Assembly (NCBI GenBank): GCA_030539135.1 | Contig: JAUNSQ010000029.1 | Coordinates: forward strand, 1 to 12,937 | Origin: Synergistaceae bacterium | GTDB taxonomy: Bacteria > Synergistota > Synergistia > Synergistales > Synergistaceae | DNA length: 12,937 nucleotides | Direction of reading: 5' to 3' | Shown here: piece by piece, positions 1 through 5,953 of the stretch | Position numbering within the stretch: position 1 is the first letter of the stretch | Layout: every line of letters begins with the position of its first letter | Notes under the pieces: generated by a model | Database searches by the model: none | Told to the model about the DNA's origin: nothing | Seen by the model: the letters and a program-made list of their open reading frames with translations, nothing else | Program-made: the position numbers and the translations under genes

Positions 1-47
1 GTAATATGACGATACGCACAAATTTTAGTCAAAATGGAGGAATATAT

Positions 48-1160
48 ATGAAGTTTCTCGGAGAAGACATACCAAAGCTCGGGTTTGGGCTGATGCGCCT
101 GCCGACGGCCGGCGACAAGATCGACGTCGAACAGACTAAGACGATGGTCGACAAATTTCTGGCAGCGGGGTTCACATATTTTGACACAGCTTACGCTTAC
201 CCAGGGTCGGAGGAAGCGATAAAGACCGCGCTCGTCGACCGATATCCGCGCGAAAAGTACCAGCTCGCTACGAAGCTCCCCGCGTGGCTCGGCGCTAAGG
301 ACGCCGAAGAGGCAAAGGGTATGTTCTATACGTCGCTCGAACGTACCGGCGCTGGATATTTTGACTTCTACCTGCTGCACAACTGCGGCGACGACCGCAC
401 AGAGGTCTTCGACAAGTTCGGGCTGTGGGACTTTGCGTTTGAACAGCGCGCGAAGGGGCTTATCAAGCACGTCGGCTTTTCGTTCCACGATACGGCGGAG
501 AAGCTCGACGCACTTTTGACGCGACATCCCGAGGCGGAGTTCGTTCAGCTCCAGATAAACTACGCGGACTGGGAAAGCCCATCCGTGCAGTCGCGCAAAT
601 GCTACGAGACAGCTATTGGGCACGGCAAGCCCGTAATCATTATGGAGCCGATCAAGGGCGGCCTGCTCGCGAACCCGCCGGGAAAAGCGGCAAGGATACT
701 GCGCGACGCGGAGCCGGACGCGTCGCTCTCATCGTGGGCGCTGCGCTTCGCCGCGTCGCTCGACGGCGTGATAACCATCCTAAGCGGCATGTCGAACATC
801 GCACAGATGGAGGACAATCTCGCTACGATGAAGGATTTCCGCCCACTGAACAACAATGAACTGTTACTAATCTCACATACTCGCGACGAACTCGACAAGA
901 TACACAGCATCCCATGCACAAACTGCCGCTACTGCGTGAAGGGCTGTCCACAGCGCGTCGCGATCCCGGGCATATTAAAGGCACTAAACACGCTAAAAAT
1001 CTACGGCGACCTCGCCAGCGCGAAACACACATACGAATGGGAGACCAGCCGCGGAGCCCCGGCCTCGGACTGCGTCGAATGCGGGCAGTGTGAGACAGCC
1101 TGTCCTCAGCACATTAAGATCATGGGCGAACTCAAAGAGGCGACTGCAAAACTAGCCTGA
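48..1160 (+). CDS. Aldo/keto reductase with C-terminal 2x[4Fe-4S] ferredoxin-like domain
   Basis: Predicted cytoplasmic oxidoreductase of 370 residues. The N-terminal two thirds is an aldo/keto reductase barrel: 'GFGLMRLPT' near residue 12, and the usual catalytic tetrad can be placed as D46, Y51, K76 and H111 ('FDTAYAY', 'ATK', 'YLLHN'). The C-terminus carries two CxxCxxCxxxCP clusters (C290/C293/C296/C300 and C342/C345/C348/C352), so it should bind two 4Fe-4S clusters and may pass electrons from or to ferredoxin rather than acting as a plain NADPH enzyme. This architecture is common in strict anaerobes; substrates are mostly unknown. An in-frame ATG lies at 6, but the ATG at 48 has GGAGG at 36-40 with 7-base spacing and starts at the family's normal N-terminus. 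It is convergent with the kdn operon and shares its terminator. Family is clear, substrate is not. Confidence 0.9.
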   Translation: MKFLGEDIPKLGFGLMRLPTAGDKIDVEQTKTMVDKFLAAGFTYFDTAYAYPGSEEAIKTALVDRYPREKYQLATKLPAWLGAKDAEEAKGMFYTSLERTGAGYFDFYLLHNCGDDRTEVFDKFGLWDFAFEQRAKGLIKHVGFSFHDTAEKLDALLTRHPEAEFVQLQINYADWESPSVQSRKCYETAIGHGKPVIIMEPIKGGLLANPPGKAARILRDAEPDASLSSWALRFAASLDGVITILSGMSNIAQMEDNLATMKDFRPLNNNELLLISHTRDELDKIHSIPCTNCRYCVKGCPQRVAIPGILKALNTLKIYGDLASAKHTYEWETSRGAPASDCVECGQCETACPQHIKIMGELKEATAKLA

Positions 1161-1183
1161 AAATAATATTAAGCTGCTAAAAG

Positions 1184-1225
1184 CGAGCAAGCCGCCGGGG
1201 ACGGCGGCTTGCTCGTCTTTATTTT
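1184..1225. terminator. Shared intrinsic terminator between convergent genes
   Basis: A perfect 14-bp stem (1184-1197 with 1202-1215) closes a GGGA loop and is followed by a T-rich run at 1216-1225 on the plus strand. On the minus strand the stem is followed by CTTTTAGC, a weaker T-run. It lies 23 bases after the reductase stop and 19 bases after the kdnA stop, so it probably ends both transcripts, more strongly on the plus strand. Confidence 0.88.
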
Positions 1226-1244
1226 CGGATGTGTCCTCAGCGCT

Positions 1245-2423
1245 TTACAGCGCGGCCCTCGCTCCGACTTTGACGGCGTTAATGATTTTATCGACGGCAG
1301 CGTCGTCCATCACGATGCCAAGCCCGAACATCACAGCGCGGGAGAGTATCGCGTCGCTCTGGGCCATCGTCGACGGCGCGTAGGACGGGGCCTTTGTCCC
1401 GAAGAAATCTTTTCCACCCATATCCTCGAGCGCTTTCCAGTGCTTCGCGTAGTGCCATGTGTTCTCCGCGATTATCGCGGCTCCGCACCCCGCCTCTTTC
1501 GTCGCGGCCTGGAACTTCTTTGCGGCATCGGCTGTCGGCATCATAAATATAACGTGCGAAGCCGTGTCGCCGTCGGCGTCGTTCATCGGACGCGGCGTAA
1601 GCCCCGCCGCGACTCCAGCGTCGATTATCTTCTTCTTAGTCGCGCGGAGAAGTCCCAGAGCGTACTGCATCTTGTCGAGGGCGACGAGGCCAAGAGCTCC
1701 CTCTATCTCGCCCATGCGATAGTTCACGCCGAGCCCGGACTTCGCGTCCGCGCCACGGTCATGTTCTTTGCTGTGGACATGCCCATGGTCGTGATAGTAT
1801 TCCATCTTGTGATAAACGTCTTCATCGCTCGTGAGGACTATCCCGCCCTCGCCGACGGTCAGCGTCTTGTTGGGGTCGAAGCTCCACGTCCCGCAGACTC
1901 CTATCGTCCCAAGATAACGTCCTTTGTAAGTCCCGCCGACTACTTCGCAGGCGTCCTCAACGACGGGCAAGCCATGCTTCTTAGCGACGGCAAGTATCCC
2001 GTCCATGTCGGCGGCCACGCCAAACATGTGCACTGGCATTATCGCCTTCGTCTTCGGCGTGATGAACTTCTCAAGAGACGCAGGGTCAAGCCCAAGCGTA
2101 GCGTCTATCTCGCCAAGCACAGGCACGGCGTCACAGGCGACTATGGCCTCTACTGTCGCGATAAACGTGAACGGCGATGTGATTATCTCGTCGCCGGGCT
2201 TGACGCCTATCCCCTTTAGCGCGACGATGAGCGCAGCTGTGCCGCTTGAGAGCGCGAGCGCGTACTTCGCGCCCGTCAGCTTTGCGGCCTTCTCCTCAAA
2301 TTCGTCTACGCGGTACTGCCCTTTTCTGAAATCATGCGAGCCGTAGCGATGTATCATCCTTCTCTGGATGACGTCGCTTATGGCTTTTATCTCCGCATTG
2401 TCAAAAATTTCTGCTCCGGCCAT
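1245..2423 (-). CDS. kdnA: 8-amino-3,8-dideoxy-manno-octulosonate (Kdo8N) transaminase, DegT/DnrJ/EryC1/StrS family
   Basis: PLP-dependent sugar aminotransferase of 392 residues. Fold-type-I marks are visible: 'SSGTAALIVAL' (59-69) for cofactor phosphate binding, 'VVEDACE' (154-160) with D157 contacting the pyridine nitrogen, and 'NKTLTVGEGG' (185-194) with K186 as the expected Schiff-base lysine. The DegT family covers many sugar transaminases; the specific call comes from being the last gene of an operon with a group III alcohol dehydrogenase and a KdsB. In Shewanella oneidensis, KdnA transfers an amino group from glutamate to the C8 aldehyde made by KdnB, giving 8-amino-Kdo. The insert 'YYHDHGHVHSKEHDRGADAKS' region (about 209-229) is histidine-rich. 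The ATG at 2423 follows kdnB by 20 bases with an AAAGG about 10 bases upstream. Family is certain; the exact substrate is inferred from context. Confidence 0.85.
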   Translation of the reverse strand: MAGAEIFDNAEIKAISDVIQRRMIHRYGSHDFRKGQYRVDEFEEKAAKLTGAKYALALSSGTAALIVALKGIGVKPGDEIITSPFTFIATVEAIVACDAVPVLGEIDATLGLDPASLEKFITPKTKAIMPVHMFGVAADMDGILAVAKKHGLPVVEDACEVVGGTYKGRYLGTIGVCGTWSFDPNKTLTVGEGGIVLTSDEDVYHKMEYYHDHGHVHSKEHDRGADAKSGLGVNYRMGEIEGALGLVALDKMQYALGLLRATKKKIIDAGVAAGLTPRPMNDADGDTASHVIFMMPTADAAKKFQAATKEAGCGAAIIAENTWHYAKHWKALEDMGGKDFFGTKAPSYAPSTMAQSDAILSRAVMFGLGIVMDDAAVDKIINAVKVGARAAL

Positions 2424-2443
2424 CTATATCACTGCCTTTCGTC

Positions 2444-3565
2444 CTATGCTTCGACTATTCTCTTGTATATCTTCGTCATGAAATCCGCAGTGGCCTTCTC
2501 TTTCCAGTCCGCCTCGCCAAAGCAGCTCTGCCAAAGTTTATCAAGCCCAAGCGCGGTCTTAGTCATCTTAGCTATGTCCGCCTCTGTGATGCCGTATTCG
2601 GACGCCTTCGGGCGAGCCATGCCGTTCGCCTCGAGGAACTTGATCGTGTCGGCGTAGCCGTCGGGGTAGAGATCTTCCAGCGCGAGCATCGAGATGGTGA
2701 CCGCGACGCTGTGCGGGAGCTTCGGAGCTGAGTTGCTGAGTCCATAGGAGATGGCGTGCGCCGCTCCCACGCGGCCGCCTATCGTGCTGCTGCCTCCGAG
2801 TATGGAGGCCATCGCGGATTTTATCGCGTGAGATATGCTGTATTCGCCGAGGCCCTCAAGCAGGGCTTCCGACGCCAGCGTTTTGCCGTCGTGCGCGTCG
2901 AGTATCGCGTCCGGGCTGCTCGTTTTGCTCTGTGTGATCTCGTAATGGTGGTAGTAGCAGTCCATCATCGTGAAAAAGCGGTTAAATTTCTTCGCGCCGC
3001 GCGAGAGCTGCGGGTCGATGATAGCAACCTCGGATTCCGTGAACGCGTTGTTGATGCCAAGTTTTTTCTCAGGACCGCGGAGCACCGCGATAGGCGTTAT
3101 CTCCGCGCCTGTCCCATTCAGTGCAGGTAGCACCCATATATCGAGCCCCTTGACCATGCCCTGACCCCATCCCTGATATTCCTGCGCAGGCTTCGGGTTC
3201 GCCGTGCAGATGGCAGTGGCCTTCGTAAGGTCCATCGTCGCTCCGCCGCCTATGCCGACCATGACGTCAGGATGTTCCGGACATGCCCTAACGACCGCCA
3301 CAAGGCTGTCCACGTCGCCGGTGCGCGGCTCGGAGAATGTCGCGTCAAAGACGAATTTCGTCTTCTCGGCAAAAATCTTCGCGAACTCCGGCTGTGTTTC
3401 AAGGGCTTTATCTATTACGAAGAACGGCTTTCGGCCCTCGCGTTCAAGCCTGGCGTACAAATCACCTATCCCGTCGGCCGAGAGGACGACGTCCGTGGGG
3501 ACTTCCGTCCTCCACCATGGCTTTAGCTTCGCAAATTCCTTCACGTCTTTTGGCACTGTATACAT
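2444..3565 (-). CDS. kdnB: 3-deoxy-manno-octulosonate (Kdo) 8-oxidase, group III iron-type alcohol dehydrogenase
   Basis: Metal-dependent alcohol dehydrogenase of 373 residues. Visible marks: 'GIGGGATMD' (104-112), the nucleotide-binding glycine loop; 'LNGTGAEIT' (149-157), matching the family's TxGTGSE motif; and metal-ligand candidates D202, H206 or H207, H270 and H285, in the order D-H-H-H expected of group III enzymes. In Shewanella, KdnB oxidises the C8 hydroxyl of Kdo to an aldehyde, which KdnA then aminates. Here it lies directly between kdsB (14 bases upstream) and kdnA (20 bases downstream) in one transcript, the gene set that defines 8-amino-Kdo synthesis. The ATG at 3565 has AAGGAG upstream with about 9 bases spacing. 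The alternative is an alcohol dehydrogenase acting on another sugar; neighbours make that less likely. Confidence 0.85.
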   Translation of the reverse strand: MYTVPKDVKEFAKLKPWWRTEVPTDVVLSADGIGDLYARLEREGRKPFFVIDKALETQPEFAKIFAEKTKFVFDATFSEPRTGDVDSLVAVVRACPEHPDVMVGIGGGATMDLTKATAICTANPKPAQEYQGWGQGMVKGLDIWVLPALNGTGAEITPIAVLRGPEKKLGINNAFTESEVAIIDPQLSRGAKKFNRFFTMMDCYYHHYEITQSKTSSPDAILDAHDGKTLASEALLEGLGEYSISHAIKSAMASILGGSSTIGGRVGAAHAISYGLSNSAPKLPHSVAVTISMLALEDLYPDGYADTIKFLEANGMARPKASEYGITEADIAKMTKTALGLDKLWQSCFGEADWKEKATADFMTKIYKRIVEA

Positions 3566-3579
3566 CTTCTACACTCCTT

Positions 3580-4308
3580 CTATGAGTTGCAGCTTTTAAA
3601 ATATTTTTCTATCTTCTCAAGGTCTTCCGGCGTATCTATCTCTATCGTGTCGCGCTCTGTCGGCACACATCTTATCGAATATCCCTTCTCAAGCACGCGC
3701 AGCATCTCTAGGCTCTCCGTCTTCTCAAGCGGCGTCTGCTCCCACTTAGAGAAATCCAGCAGAAAATCCCTGCGCCACCCATAAGGGCCTATGTGCTTGA
3801 ACCACTTACCGCCCTCGCAGCGCGGGTATGGGATAGGAGATCGGCTAAAGTAGAGAGCCGAGCCCTTCTCGTCGAAGACCATCTTCACCGTGTCCTTCGC
3901 GTTGACCTCTTCCATGCGCTCTATCCTCTTCGCGAGCAGCGCGAGCATCACGGAGCTGTCAGCGTCGAGCGCGGTGACTAGCGGGTCTATCATATCAGCG
4001 CCGACAAGCGGATCGTCGACCTGTATATTTATCACATAATCCGATGGTTCTCTCTCCGCGACGTAGGCGACCCTGTCGCCACCGCTTGGAAGCTCCGGCG
4101 GCGTCATCACAGCTTCGCCGCCATGCGAGCGCACGACGTCGGCTATGCGTTCGTCGTCCGTCGCTACGATGACTCTATCGACTGAGGCGCATTTATTAAC
4201 GTTATCGAGTACCCTGACGACCAGCGGGACGCCGGCTATCATCGCCAACGGCTTGCCCGGCAACCTCGTGCTCGCGTAACGCGCCGGAATAACTGCAAGT
4301 GTCTTCAT
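3580..4308 (-). CDS. kdsB: CMP-Kdo/CMP-8-amino-Kdo synthetase (3-deoxy-manno-octulosonate cytidylyltransferase family)
   Basis: Nucleotidyltransferase of 242 residues, close to the usual 245-250. It would couple CTP to Kdo or 8-amino-Kdo to form the CMP-sugar used by the lipid A Kdo transferase. 'VIPARYASTRLPGKPL' (6-21) is the CTP-binding signature. D98 in 'QVDDP' and D225 in 'EIDTPEDL' sit where KdsB holds its magnesium aspartates. Several normally fixed positions differ: 'LPSGGDR' (73-79) stands for HQSGT(D/E)R, 'QVDDP' for QGDEP, and 'PYGWR' (175-179) for IYGYR. In Shewanella the operon's KdsB prefers 8-amino-Kdo, so these changes fit an altered sugar pocket (inference). The start at 4308 is chosen over an upstream ATG at 4371 because AGGAGG lies 10 bases before it and the protein then begins exactly at the family N-terminus. 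First gene of the operon. Confidence 0.88.
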   Translation of the reverse strand: MKTLAVIPARYASTRLPGKPLAMIAGVPLVVRVLDNVNKCASVDRVIVATDDERIADVVRSHGGEAVMTPPELPSGGDRVAYVAEREPSDYVINIQVDDPLVGADMIDPLVTALDADSSVMLALLAKRIERMEEVNAKDTVKMVFDEKGSALYFSRSPIPYPRCEGGKWFKHIGPYGWRRDFLLDFSKWEQTPLEKTESLEMLRVLEKGYSIRCVPTERDTIEIDTPEDLEKIEKYFKSCNS

Positions 4309-4373
4309 AAAAACTCTACCTCCTGTGGGCAGACCAATATCCGCCGCGATAATACCACGGCGTTCACGCACAT

Positions 4374-4402
4374 ATTACACCACACATAAAGTTTACAGGC
4401 AA
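4374..4402 (-). promoter_or_regulatory. Probable sigma-70 promoter of the kdsB-kdnB-kdnA operon
   Basis: Reading the minus strand: TTGCCT (4402-4397), a 17-base spacer, then TGTAAT (4379-4374), which matches the -10 consensus at five of six bases. The expected start point near 4367 leaves a leader of about 58 bases before the kdsB ATG. The next upstream gene ends at a terminator at 4476-4517, so the operon needs its own promoter here. Confidence 0.6.
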
Positions 4403-4475
4403 ACGCTAAAAACACATAATCGGCTAACGATTTCGCCACGCGTGAATAAATATTTCTCTGATATGGGTATAAAAG

Positions 4476-4517
4476 AAGAGGGGCCCCGCGCGTTTCTGCC
4501 ATCGCGGAGCCCCTCTT
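4476..4517 (-). terminator. Intrinsic terminator of the small secreted-protein gene
   Basis: A 15-base inverted repeat (4476-4490 with 4503-4517) has a single C/A mismatch and a 12-base loop. On the minus strand it is followed by CTTTTAT. It begins 20 bases after the stop of the gene ending at 4537 and separates that gene from the kdn operon promoter. Confidence 0.75.
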
Positions 4518-4536
4518 AGTTATTTTGTGATCAAAT

Positions 4537-4899
4537 TTATTTTTGTTCCAGGGTGTATACCGTCCAGCGCAGGGTCTCCGCCTTGCGGCACAGCTTAGGG
4601 TCGCCTTTGAGATAGACCGCGGTAAACGGCCTCTGCTCCAGCGGCGCAAGCGTTATCTCTTCAATGAAAAAATCTCCGACCTCTGCGTCTTTGGCTCCGA
4701 CAAAGGAGCACGTGGCGGAAAATTTCACGGCCTTGTCCCCTCTGTTGATGACGATGATGTTCACTCCGTCGTTCGTGACCTTCAGACCACGGTATTCAAC
4801 GGGCTCGCTGTTCGGTATCACGCCTTTGGAGCCAAACGCAGCGAAAGCGGGCAGAGCCGCCAGCATTATAAAAAGCATAGCAAAGGAAATTTTTTTCAT
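4537..4899 (-). CDS. Small secreted protein of unknown function
   Basis: I do not recognise this family. The product is 120 residues with a clear Sec signal peptide: MKK, a hydrophobic stretch at 5-18, and a probable cut after A20 ('AFA'). The mature part of about 100 residues alternates short hydrophobic and polar runs, suggesting an all-beta domain, and has just two cysteines (C64 and C104) that could form one disulfide in the periplasm. The ATG at 4899 has GGAGG upstream; a longer frame reaching 4971 would put a charged leader before the signal peptide and is unlikely. It is a single-gene unit, with its own terminator behind it and TA module 1 ending 83 bases upstream. The spacer at 4900-4982 is AT-rich near 4935-4945 but I could not fix a convincing promoter in it. 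Confidence 0.8.
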   Translation of the reverse strand: MKKISFAMLFIMLAALPAFAAFGSKGVIPNSEPVEYRGLKVTNDGVNIIVINRGDKAVKFSATCSFVGAKDAEVGDFFIEEITLAPLEQRPFTAVYLKGDPKLCRKAETLRWTVYTLEQK

Positions 4900-4982
4900 C
4901 GGAAATACCTCCGTATAGATTTTTCTTTTGGCATGACAAAATTTTACCATACAATGCGGCGCGTATCGCATGTGGCAACGCT

Positions 4983-5252
4983 CTATTTATCCCCGTAGTG
5001 CGTTTTGCACTGTGATATTTCGAGCTCTCCATTCTCAGTTATCCTATAAACGATGCGGTCTCTTTCGCTGACTCGGCGGCTCCACCAACCAGAAAGATTC
5101 CCCTTAAGCGGCTCTGGCTTGCCTTCGCCCCTATTGGCGCCATCACGCTCAATGCTTTTGAGTAATTTGTTTACCTTGTCCAACATTTTCTTGTCTGTCT
5201 CTTGCCAATACAGGTAATCATTCCATGCTACATCGGACCAAATTTTTACCAT
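4983..5252 (-). CDS. yoeB: YoeB-type ribosome-dependent mRNA interferase toxin (TA module 1)
   Basis: Toxin of 89 residues that closely resembles Escherichia coli YoeB along its whole length: 'IWSDVAWNDYLYWQETDKK' at the start, 'GKPEPLKGNLSGWWSRR' (44-60) in the middle. YoeB binds the ribosomal A site and cuts mRNA. The catalytic positions of YoeB have counterparts here: E47 (in KPEPL), R66 (in DRIVY) and H85-Y86 near the C-terminus, so it looks intact and active. The last residues GDK extend a little beyond the usual terminal HY. The ATG at 5252 is one base after the antitoxin stop, with GAGG a few bases upstream; a TTG at 5264 inside the antitoxin gene is less likely. Unusually for YoeB, its partner is RelB/DinJ-like rather than YefM. 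Confidence 0.92.
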   Translation of the reverse strand: MVKIWSDVAWNDYLYWQETDKKMLDKVNKLLKSIERDGANRGEGKPEPLKGNLSGWWSRRVSERDRIVYRITENGELEISQCKTHYGDK

Positions 5253-5253
5253 A

Positions 5254-5514
5254 TCACGCCTCAATCAGTTCGTGCCTTTTGCCACGATGTAAGTCAAGCT
5301 GACGTATAGACTCGGCTAGGACCTCCTGATTTTCAACGCTGTAAAACGGATCTTCTGCAACGGGATGGAATGGCAGCGCCCGCTTTATCACAGTCTGCTT
5401 ATAGAATAGCCTTATGGCAGCTGCGGGCGTGAGCCCCATGTTCTCGAAAACACTCTCGGCTTTTTCTTTTAAATCCTCGTCCATTCTGTATCTTATCATC
5501 GTCGAAGTAGACAT
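5254..5514 (-). CDS. RelB/DinJ-family antitoxin (TA module 1)
   Basis: Antitoxin of 86 residues. The N-terminal half, 'IRYRMDEDLKEKAESVFENMGLTPAAAIRLFYKQ', is the ribbon-helix-helix DNA-binding pattern of RelB/DinJ proteins; the C-terminal half (after about 50) is polar and would wrap and neutralise the toxin. It should bind YoeB and repress its own operon. Three in-frame ATGs compete (5538, 5520, 5514); GGGG lies 8 bases before 5514, only 2 before 5520 and inside the frame from 5538, so 5514 is chosen. It comes first in the operon, one base from the toxin start. The imperfect palindrome at 5533-5566 is a likely operator. Confidence 0.88.
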   Translation of the reverse strand: MSTSTMIRYRMDEDLKEKAESVFENMGLTPAAAIRLFYKQTVIKRALPFHPVAEDPFYSVENQEVLAESIRQLDLHRGKRHELIEA

Positions 5515-5532
5515 ATACATTGCCCCTTTCTT

Positions 5533-5566
5533 GCTCATTTATAGCATATATGTATCATTTATGAGC
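5533..5566. promoter_or_regulatory. Putative operator of TA module 1
   Basis: An imperfect inverted repeat with outer arms GCTCAT (5533-5538) and ATGAGC (5561-5566) encloses two direct copies of CATTTAT, at 5536 and 5556. It lies 18 bases before the antitoxin start. On the minus strand TTGACT at 5576-5571 could be a -35 box, which would place the palindrome over the promoter, as in other self-repressing TA operons. The matching -10 is weak (TACATA at 17-base spacing). Confidence 0.45.
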
Positions 5567-5747
5567 GCAAAAGTCAATCGAATATCCCGCTTGTCCTCGC
5601 ATAACATTATCCCATCGCGAAAACCTATTCGCCAAGTCCGCCGGGCCATTGCTATCCACGCTCAAATCAGCATCTTATACGTCACAAAATTACGTAAAAA
5701 CACATTCTGCAAACTCAACAAGTTCAATAATATTAGCATAGCGGCAT
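5567..5747. other. AT-rich intergenic spacer
   Basis: Between TA module 1 and the tRNA-Ser terminator I see no gene. The plus-strand frame across it (ATG at 5562) would give a basic peptide of about 62 residues with no ribosome binding site and no familiar pattern. The only local structure is a pair of TACGT words near 5679 and 5692. Confidence 0.5.
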
Positions 5748-5777
5748 AAAAAACGCGGCCCCGCAAAGCGAGACCGC
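5748..5777 (-). terminator. Intrinsic terminator after tRNA-Ser
   Basis: A 10-bp stem (5755-5764 with 5768-5777, two G-U pairs in the minus-strand RNA) closes on a three-base loop and is followed, after one G, by six T on the minus strand (5753-5748). It begins 15 bases after the tRNA CCA end. Confidence 0.82.
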
Positions 5778-5792
5778 AGAAAGTATAAATTA

Positions 5793-5880
5793 TGGCGGAG
5801 AGTGGAGGATTCGAACCCCCGGAGGCTTGCACCTCAATTGATTTCAAGTCAATCACCATCGACCACTCGGACAACTCTCC
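5793..5880 (-). tRNA. tRNA-Ser(TGA)
   Basis: 88 bases including an encoded CCA (5795-5793). The acceptor stem GGAGAGT (5880-5874) pairs with ACTCTCC near the 3' end, with G as discriminator. The anticodon loop reads CTTGAAA (5848-5842), giving anticodon TGA at 5846-5844. The T-loop TTCGAAT and a long variable arm with paired GAGG and CCTC-type arms identify a class II serine tRNA. It should read UCN serine codons, mainly UCA. Confidence 0.97.
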
Positions 5881-5894
5881 AAACCAACGTAAAT

Positions 5895-5922
5895 ATTATA
5901 CAGATGTTTTTAAATCAGGCAA
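5895..5922 (-). promoter_or_regulatory. Promoter of tRNA-Ser
   Basis: Minus strand: TTGCCT (5922-5917), a 16-base spacer, then a perfect TATAAT (5900-5895). Transcription would begin a few bases before the mature tRNA end at 5880. The -35 hexamer is identical to that proposed for the kdsB operon. It lies in the 73-base divergent gap before copA; I could not fix the copA promoter. Confidence 0.75.
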
Positions 5923-5953
5923 GCACATTTGCGGAAATTTTTAAGCGAGGCGC

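Noticed and set aside
1209..2219. Long plus-strand open frame of 336 codons opposite kdnA
   Set aside because: The translation is arginine- and histidine-rich with no family pattern and lies wholly across kdnA and the terminator; it is a by-product of GC-rich codon use.
5562..5749. Possible small basic peptide on the plus strand before tRNA-Ser
   Set aside because: No Shine-Dalgarno sequence, no family resemblance, and its end overlaps the tRNA terminator.
4983..5880. Genomic island attached to the tRNA-Ser 3' end, with TA module 1 as cargo
   Set aside because: No integrase gene and no second copy of the tRNA 3' end found in the window by eye.
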